Below, one piece after another: positions 60,494 to 64,000 of a stretch of DNA of 64,000 nucleotides (positions within the stretch are counted from its first letter, which is position 1; each line of letters starts with the position of its first letter). A model generated the notes under the pieces. That model did not search any database and was not told the origin of the DNA. It saw only the letters and a program-made list of their open reading frames with translations. The stretch lies in assembly GCF_016865485.1 (NCBI RefSeq), contig NZ_AP024452.1, positions 1,758,501 through 1,822,500 of the forward strand, written 5' to 3'. The translations under genes were made by a program, and so were the position numbers. This stretch comes from Luteitalea sp. TBR-22. Its GTDB lineage: Bacteria; Acidobacteriota; Vicinamibacteria; Vicinamibacterales; Vicinamibacteraceae.

Positions 60494-60620
60494 GGCTCAA
60501 ATCCTGTCGCCCCCGCACCGTTGCTCGCCTGCGGCTCGCTCGGTCTCTGCGTCTTCAGGGGCACGCCGTCGGGTTCGAATCCTGTCGCCCACACCGTTGC
60601 TCGGCTGCGTCTCGCTCGGT
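60494..60620 (+). repeat. Two degenerate copies of the tRNA-Pro 3' end
   Basis: The T-arm/acceptor segment ggttcgaatcctgtcgccc of tRNA-Pro (60400) recurs as ggctcaaatcctgtcgcccc at 60494-60513 and ggttcgaatcctgtcgccc at 60572-60590. Downstream flanks also match each other (accgttgctcg-c/g-ctgcg at 60517 and 60593). Spacings are 94 and 78 bases. No integrase or other element remnant lies between the copies. Confidence 0.75.
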
Positions 60621-60623
60621 CCG

Positions 60624-60671
60624 GCATTCCCGGCAGTTCCGCATCGTCGCATCGCGGCATGCGGCATCGCC
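60624..60671. repeat. GCATCGCC-type octamer array
   Basis: Units gcattccc (60624), then gcatcgtc, gcatcgcg, gcatgcg (one base short) and gcatcgcc (60641-60671). Words match the array that precedes the macro-SIR2 start codon. Confidence 0.45.
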
Positions 60672-60773
60672 CCCACGTCACCTGACCTGCGACCATTGGT
60701 GCGCTGACGAACGGCTGAGCCCGAGGCGGCGGGCTTTCGGTAGAATCGGCAACGCCTCCCCAAGGTCGCCGCC

Positions 60774-61814
60774 ATGCCGCTGCACTCATCTGCAGGATTG
60801 GCCACGCTCGTGGCGCACCTGTCCGAGGCCATCCTGGTCACGGACACGCACCAGCGCGTCACCCAATACCTCGGTCAGGCAGAACGCCTCTATGGCTGGC
60901 CTGCCGACCACGTGATCGGCCGCGCGCTCAGCGACCTGCCGCGAACGTACCCCGAGGGTGATGGCGACCTCTTCATGGCGCGGATGGCGGCCGCCGAGGA
61001 GGCGCGCGTCGTGATGCGCTGCCAGCGCCAGGACGGCACCTGCGTCGACCTCGACGTGGTCGTGACGCCCTTGCGCGACCAGTCGGGCGCCTTCATCGGG
61101 TGGCTCTCGGTGGCCCGCGACGTCACGCAGCGCCTCGAACTGCAGCAGCAGCTCCGCGCCGCGCACGGCCAGCTCGCCGACATGGCCTTCGGCGCCGATG
61201 ACGGCTACTGGGACTGGCACCTGCCGTCGGGCCAGGTGAGCCGCGATCGTCGCTGGGCCGAGATGCTCGGATACCGCCACGACGAGCTGCCACCCGACGC
61301 TGCAGTCTGGATCGACCTGCTGCATCCCGACGACGCGACGACCGCGATGCCTGCTCTCGAGGCGCACCTGCAGGGACGCACGCCCAGGTACGAGTCGGAG
61401 CACCGCCTCCGGCACAGGAACGGGCACTGGGTCTGGGTGCACGATCGCGGCAAGATCGTGCAGCGCGACGCGACCGGCGCGCCGGTGCGCCTGGCCGGCG
61501 CCCACACCGACACCACGGCGCGCAAGGTGATGGAGCACACCCTGCGTGAACGCGAGTCCGAGCTGCGCGCGGCGCTCGCGAGCAACGAGGCGCTCGTGGC
61601 CGACCTCCGCGCGGCCCTCGACCGGGTGAAGACGCTGTCGGCCCTGCTGCCACTCTGCATGCACTGCCGCCGCGTCCGCGACGATGCCGGCTACTGGGCG
61701 CAGATCGAGGAGTACCTCGCCCTCCACACCGAGACGTCGTTCAGCCACGGCATCTGCCCCGAGTGCCTGAAGGCGCATTATCCCGAGTACCCGCAACCCG
61801 GGGCGGGGCCATGA
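60774..61814 (+). CDS. Double-PAS protein with C-terminal CxxC module
   Basis: This is a 346-residue cytosolic protein. PAS 1 spans about 10-120 (ILVTDTHQRVTQYLGQAERL, YGWPADHVIGR), PAS 2 about 135-260 (GYWDWHLPSGQVSRD, HPDD, GHWVWVHDRG). A coiled coil (about 262-290) leads to a C-terminal module LPLCMHCRRVRDDAGYW ... SHGICPECL with two Cys pairs, likely a zinc or redox site. No kinase, GGDEF, EAL or phosphatase domain follows, so it may relay by protein contact. The same CxxC-RxxxGYW-FSHGICPxC ending recurs at the ends of many bacterial signalling proteins. Confidence 0.83.
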   Translation: MPLHSSAGLATLVAHLSEAILVTDTHQRVTQYLGQAERLYGWPADHVIGRALSDLPRTYPEGDGDLFMARMAAAEEARVVMRCQRQDGTCVDLDVVVTPLRDQSGAFIGWLSVARDVTQRLELQQQLRAAHGQLADMAFGADDGYWDWHLPSGQVSRDRRWAEMLGYRHDELPPDAAVWIDLLHPDDATTAMPALEAHLQGRTPRYESEHRLRHRNGHWVWVHDRGKIVQRDATGAPVRLAGAHTDTTARKVMEHTLRERESELRAALASNEALVADLRAALDRVKTLSALLPLCMHCRRVRDDAGYWAQIEEYLALHTETSFSHGICPECLKAHYPEYPQPGAGP

Positions 61815-61824
61815 GACTGCCGCG

Positions 61825-64000
61825 ATGCCGAACGACCGTCGAACCGTGAAGTACGCAGGGTCCACCCTCCTGGCCGGTGCACTCCTGCTGCTCTTCGCGA
61901 TCGGCGCCGCGCTGTGGTCCCTGCTCGGACGTGAGTCGGCGCCCGTACTGACCAGCCTCGAGCCGCCGGGACGCGCCGAGCGCGCCAGGCTCGGTGCCTC
62001 GTCGGCCACCCTCGTCAACGGCCGGCGCGTCACGCCGGCGGGCACCGTCATCCGCACGCAGTCGTACTCCTGGGGGCTCTCCATCAGCCCCGACCAGCGG
62101 CGCGCCGCGCTGTTGCGTGCCGATGCGATCGAGGTCGTCGACCTGGGTCCGCCCCACGCGATCCGCCGGTATCCACCACGCGGCACCAGGGATCGGGCCA
62201 TGGGCACCGGGGCCTACATGGGGATTGCCTTCGCGCCAGACGGGCGCTCCCTGTTCTACAGCAACGCCAATGAAGGGCAGATCCTGCGGCTCGACCTGGC
62301 CTCCGGCGAGGTCGTGGCGACCATCGACATCGACGGCGCCGGCATCGACGACAGCTTCGTCGGCGACTTCGTGCTGACCCGCGACGGCTCCACCATCGTC
62401 GCCGTCGACCAGTTCAACTTCCGGTTGGTGACGATCGACGTGGCCAGCGGTGCCGTACGACGGTCGGTGCGCGTGGGGCGACATCCGTTCGCGGTGGCCC
62501 TCGCCCCCGACGAGCGCACGGCGTGGGTGTCCAACGTCGGCATGTTCGAATACCCGCTGCTGCCGGGCGTGACGCCCGACAACCGGGCTACCGCCGGCCT
62601 CGCGTTCCCCGCCTACGGGGTGCCGTCGAGGGAAGCCGAGGAGGGCACGGTCGTCGACGGCGTGCGCGTGCCCGGCCTCGGCCCGCTCAACCACCCGGAC
62701 GCCATGTCGGTGTTCCAGGTGGATCTGGCCGGCGGGCGCGTGCTGCGGAAGATCCACACCGGTTACCTCGTGGGCGCCGAGCGTGACGACATCCGGACCG
62801 TCGGCGGCGCCAGCCCGGGCGCACTCGTCGTCGGGCGCGACCGGATCTATGTCTCCAACGCCACCAACGACACGGTGACGGTCCTCGACGCGGCGACGGG
62901 CAGTCGCGTCGCCGAGATCGAGCTGAACGTGCCGGGCCTCGAGCGCCTGCGGGGCGTGCTGCCGTTCTCCGTCGTGCTGTCGCCGGACGAGGCGCGGCTC
63001 TACGTCGCCTGCGCGGGGCTCAACGCGGTGGCAGTGATCGACGTCGCGCGTCGGCAGGTGGAGGGGTTCGTGCCGGCTGGCTGGTTCGCGGCGCTCGTCG
63101 CGCTGTCGCCCGACGGGCTGCGACTCTACGTGTCGAGCGCCAAGGGGCTGGGGTCGGGCCCCAACGCCGGGCCGACCTTCGAGGACCCGGGCCGCGGGCT
63201 GCATCCCGGCGACATCATGCAGGGCACCCTGCAGGTGGTCGACGCGCCGCGCGGCGAGGCGCTGGCGTCGGGTACCCGGCAGGTCGTGGCCAACACCTAC
63301 GCGGTGCGGCGCGTTCGTCCCGGACTGGCCGGGAGGCTGCCGTACGGCAACTCGCGCCGCGACGGCCCGATCCGGCACGTCGTCTTCGTCGTGAAGGAGA
63401 ACCGCACGTTCGACCAGGTCTTCGGCGCGCGGCGCGGCGTGCGTGGCAACCCGTCGGGCGCGACGTTGGGGCTCGGCGTCCGGGTGGCCAGCAAGGACGG
63501 CTCGCGTGTGCTCGACCGCGTCGACGTGACGCCGAACCACCACGCCCTGGCCGACCGCTTCGCGATCAGCGACAACTTCTATTGCGATGCCGATCAATCC
63601 AACACGGGCCATCGCTGGGTGGTCGGCGTGTACCCGAACGAATGGGTGGAAGTGAACGCGCGGTCCCGCATCGAGGCCCGGCCGTTCAGCGCCGCGCCGG
63701 GACGCCGGAACGTCAACGGCGCCAGCGCGGTCGTCAACCCGGAGGACTACAACGAGGCCGGGGCGCTGTGGGAACACCTGGCACGCCATGAGGTGTCGTT
63801 CTTCAACTTCGGGTTCGGCGCAGAGATGCCGCAGTCGATCGAGCAGCAGTTGCACAAGGAGACCGGCATCCGCATGTCGGTGAGCTTCCCGCTCCCCAGG
63901 CCGCTCTTCGAGCGTTCGTCACGGAAGTATCCGACCTACAACATGGCCATCCCCGACCAGTACCGGATGGACATGTTCGAGGAGGAACTGCGCGACCGGT
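61825..64000 (+). CDS. Beta-propeller/phosphoesterase fusion, truncated by window end
   Basis: At least 725 residues; it runs off the right edge. A single membrane or signal helix (about 10-32) precedes a YVTN-type beta-propeller (about 75-440) with repeated SVVLSPDEARLYVA and LYVSSAKG-like blades. From about 500 it becomes a PF04185 phosphoesterase/phospholipase-C-like domain: IRHVVFVVKENRTFDQVFG, TPNHHALADRFAISDNFYCD, GALWEHLARHEVSFFNFGFG. This 'bifunctional YVTN repeat/alkaline-phosphatase family' order is common in Acidobacteria. It starts 10 bases after the PAS gene, so the two may be co-transcribed. The ATG at 61811 stops after 12 codons and is not used. Confidence 0.85.
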   Translation, partial: MPNDRRTVKYAGSTLLAGALLLLFAIGAALWSLLGRESAPVLTSLEPPGRAERARLGASSATLVNGRRVTPAGTVIRTQSYSWGLSISPDQRRAALLRADAIEVVDLGPPHAIRRYPPRGTRDRAMGTGAYMGIAFAPDGRSLFYSNANEGQILRLDLASGEVVATIDIDGAGIDDSFVGDFVLTRDGSTIVAVDQFNFRLVTIDVASGAVRRSVRVGRHPFAVALAPDERTAWVSNVGMFEYPLLPGVTPDNRATAGLAFPAYGVPSREAEEGTVVDGVRVPGLGPLNHPDAMSVFQVDLAGGRVLRKIHTGYLVGAERDDIRTVGGASPGALVVGRDRIYVSNATNDTVTVLDAATGSRVAEIELNVPGLERLRGVLPFSVVLSPDEARLYVACAGLNAVAVIDVARRQVEGFVPAGWFAALVALSPDGLRLYVSSAKGLGSGPNAGPTFEDPGRGLHPGDIMQGTLQVVDAPRGEALASGTRQVVANTYAVRRVRPGLAGRLPYGNSRRDGPIRHVVFVVKENRTFDQVFGARRGVRGNPSGATLGLGVRVASKDGSRVLDRVDVTPNHHALADRFAISDNFYCDADQSNTGHRWVVGVYPNEWVEVNARSRIEARPFSAAPGRRNVNGASAVVNPEDYNEAGALWEHLARHEVSFFNFGFGAEMPQSIEQQLHKETGIRMSVSFPLPRPLFERSSRKYPTYNMAIPDQYRMDMFEEELRDR

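Noticed and set aside
60348-60620. CRISPR-like spacing of the repeated tRNA segment
   Set aside because: There are only three copies with unequal spacing (94 and 78 bases), the first inside a functional tRNA, and no cas genes. The repeats are tRNA fragments.
59787-60707. Long ORFs across the tRNA-Pro locus on both strands, including a minus-strand product with GATGFEPATSRSQSE
   Set aside because: That phrase is the well-known translation of tRNA antisense DNA and appears in many spurious database proteins. The ORFs run through the DUF6766 gene, the tRNA and the repeat in the wrong frames.
61741-63855. A 704-codon minus-strand ORF opposite the phosphoesterase gene
   Set aside because: It is an antisense shadow caused by high GC; its product is Arg/His/Asp-rich without domains. 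The plus strand encodes a clear beta-propeller/phosphoesterase in this region.

Overview
The window is about 70% GC chromosomal DNA with genes packed on both strands. The protein content includes DUF1080 glycoside-type proteins, NIPSNAP, PIG-L deacetylase, CRTAC1/ASPIC-UnbV, YVTN-phosphoesterase, many Tat-exported enzymes, a membrane Ser/Thr kinase and a vSGLT-like symporter. This set suggests a soil-type Acidobacteriota, most like the Vicinamibacteria/Luteitalea group; that is an inference from gene content, not from a marker gene. I see no insertion sequence, prophage, CRISPR array or rRNA. One tRNA gene, Pro(TGG), is present.

Layout. 1-5.8 kb: the start of an exported dehydrogenase-like protein, polysaccharide and PIG-L deacetylases, an anchor-D lipoprotein, a six-TM Ser/Thr kinase and a DUF429 protein. 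5.8-12.5 kb: secreted unknown, DUF1080 protein, dienelactone hydrolase, TauE/SafE permease, phosphatidylserine synthase, then an LdtD-like L,D-transpeptidase beside a MepK-like peptidase. 12.6-21 kb: a macro-SIR2 fusion, an acyltransferase, DinB, zinc-ribbon and CBS proteins, an MgtA-like P-type ATPase and NIPSNAP. 21-28 kb: QueD, a di-haem peroxidase, a TonB receptor with a candidate iron-type operator, and a LysR regulator upstream of a DJ-1-like/NADPH-oxidoreductase pair. 28-44 kb: a three-part SnoaL-type protein, Na+/solute symporter, methyltransferase, orphan sugar-binding lipoprotein, sialidase-fold protein, metallo-hydrolase, two more DUF1080 proteins, a pseudo-receiver, CRTAC1 and two paralogous membrane proteins. 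44-54 kb: alpha/beta hydrolase, M28 peptidase, xylose-isomerase-like enzyme, a beta-lactamase-family hydrolase with murQ, and an isoquinoline-oxidoreductase-type molybdenum enzyme (IorAB). 54-64 kb: Hsp20, a Tat molybdopterin enzyme with its cytochrome b, YdeI, MFS, DUF1203 and DUF6766 proteins, tRNA-Pro with degenerate 3' copies, a PAS protein and the start of a beta-propeller phosphoesterase.

Themes. Peptidoglycan remodelling and recycling recur (LdtD/MepK, MurQ/serine hydrolase), in neighbourhoods that echo the E. coli ycbB-ycbK and murQ-murP-yfeW loci. Exported carbohydrate and redox enzymes dominate the rest.

The two most unusual signals are: (1) a family of short intergenic tandem arrays of heptamers (GGTGCCC, GGGAGTC, CTGAGCC, GTTTGAC/GCCGAAC) that keep strict 7-base phase even through mutated units and often abut start or stop codons, with a second octamer family (GCATCGCC/GCATTCCG); and (2) a stand-alone macro-domain/SIR2 NADase-type fusion protein whose start codon lies inside one of the octamer arrays.
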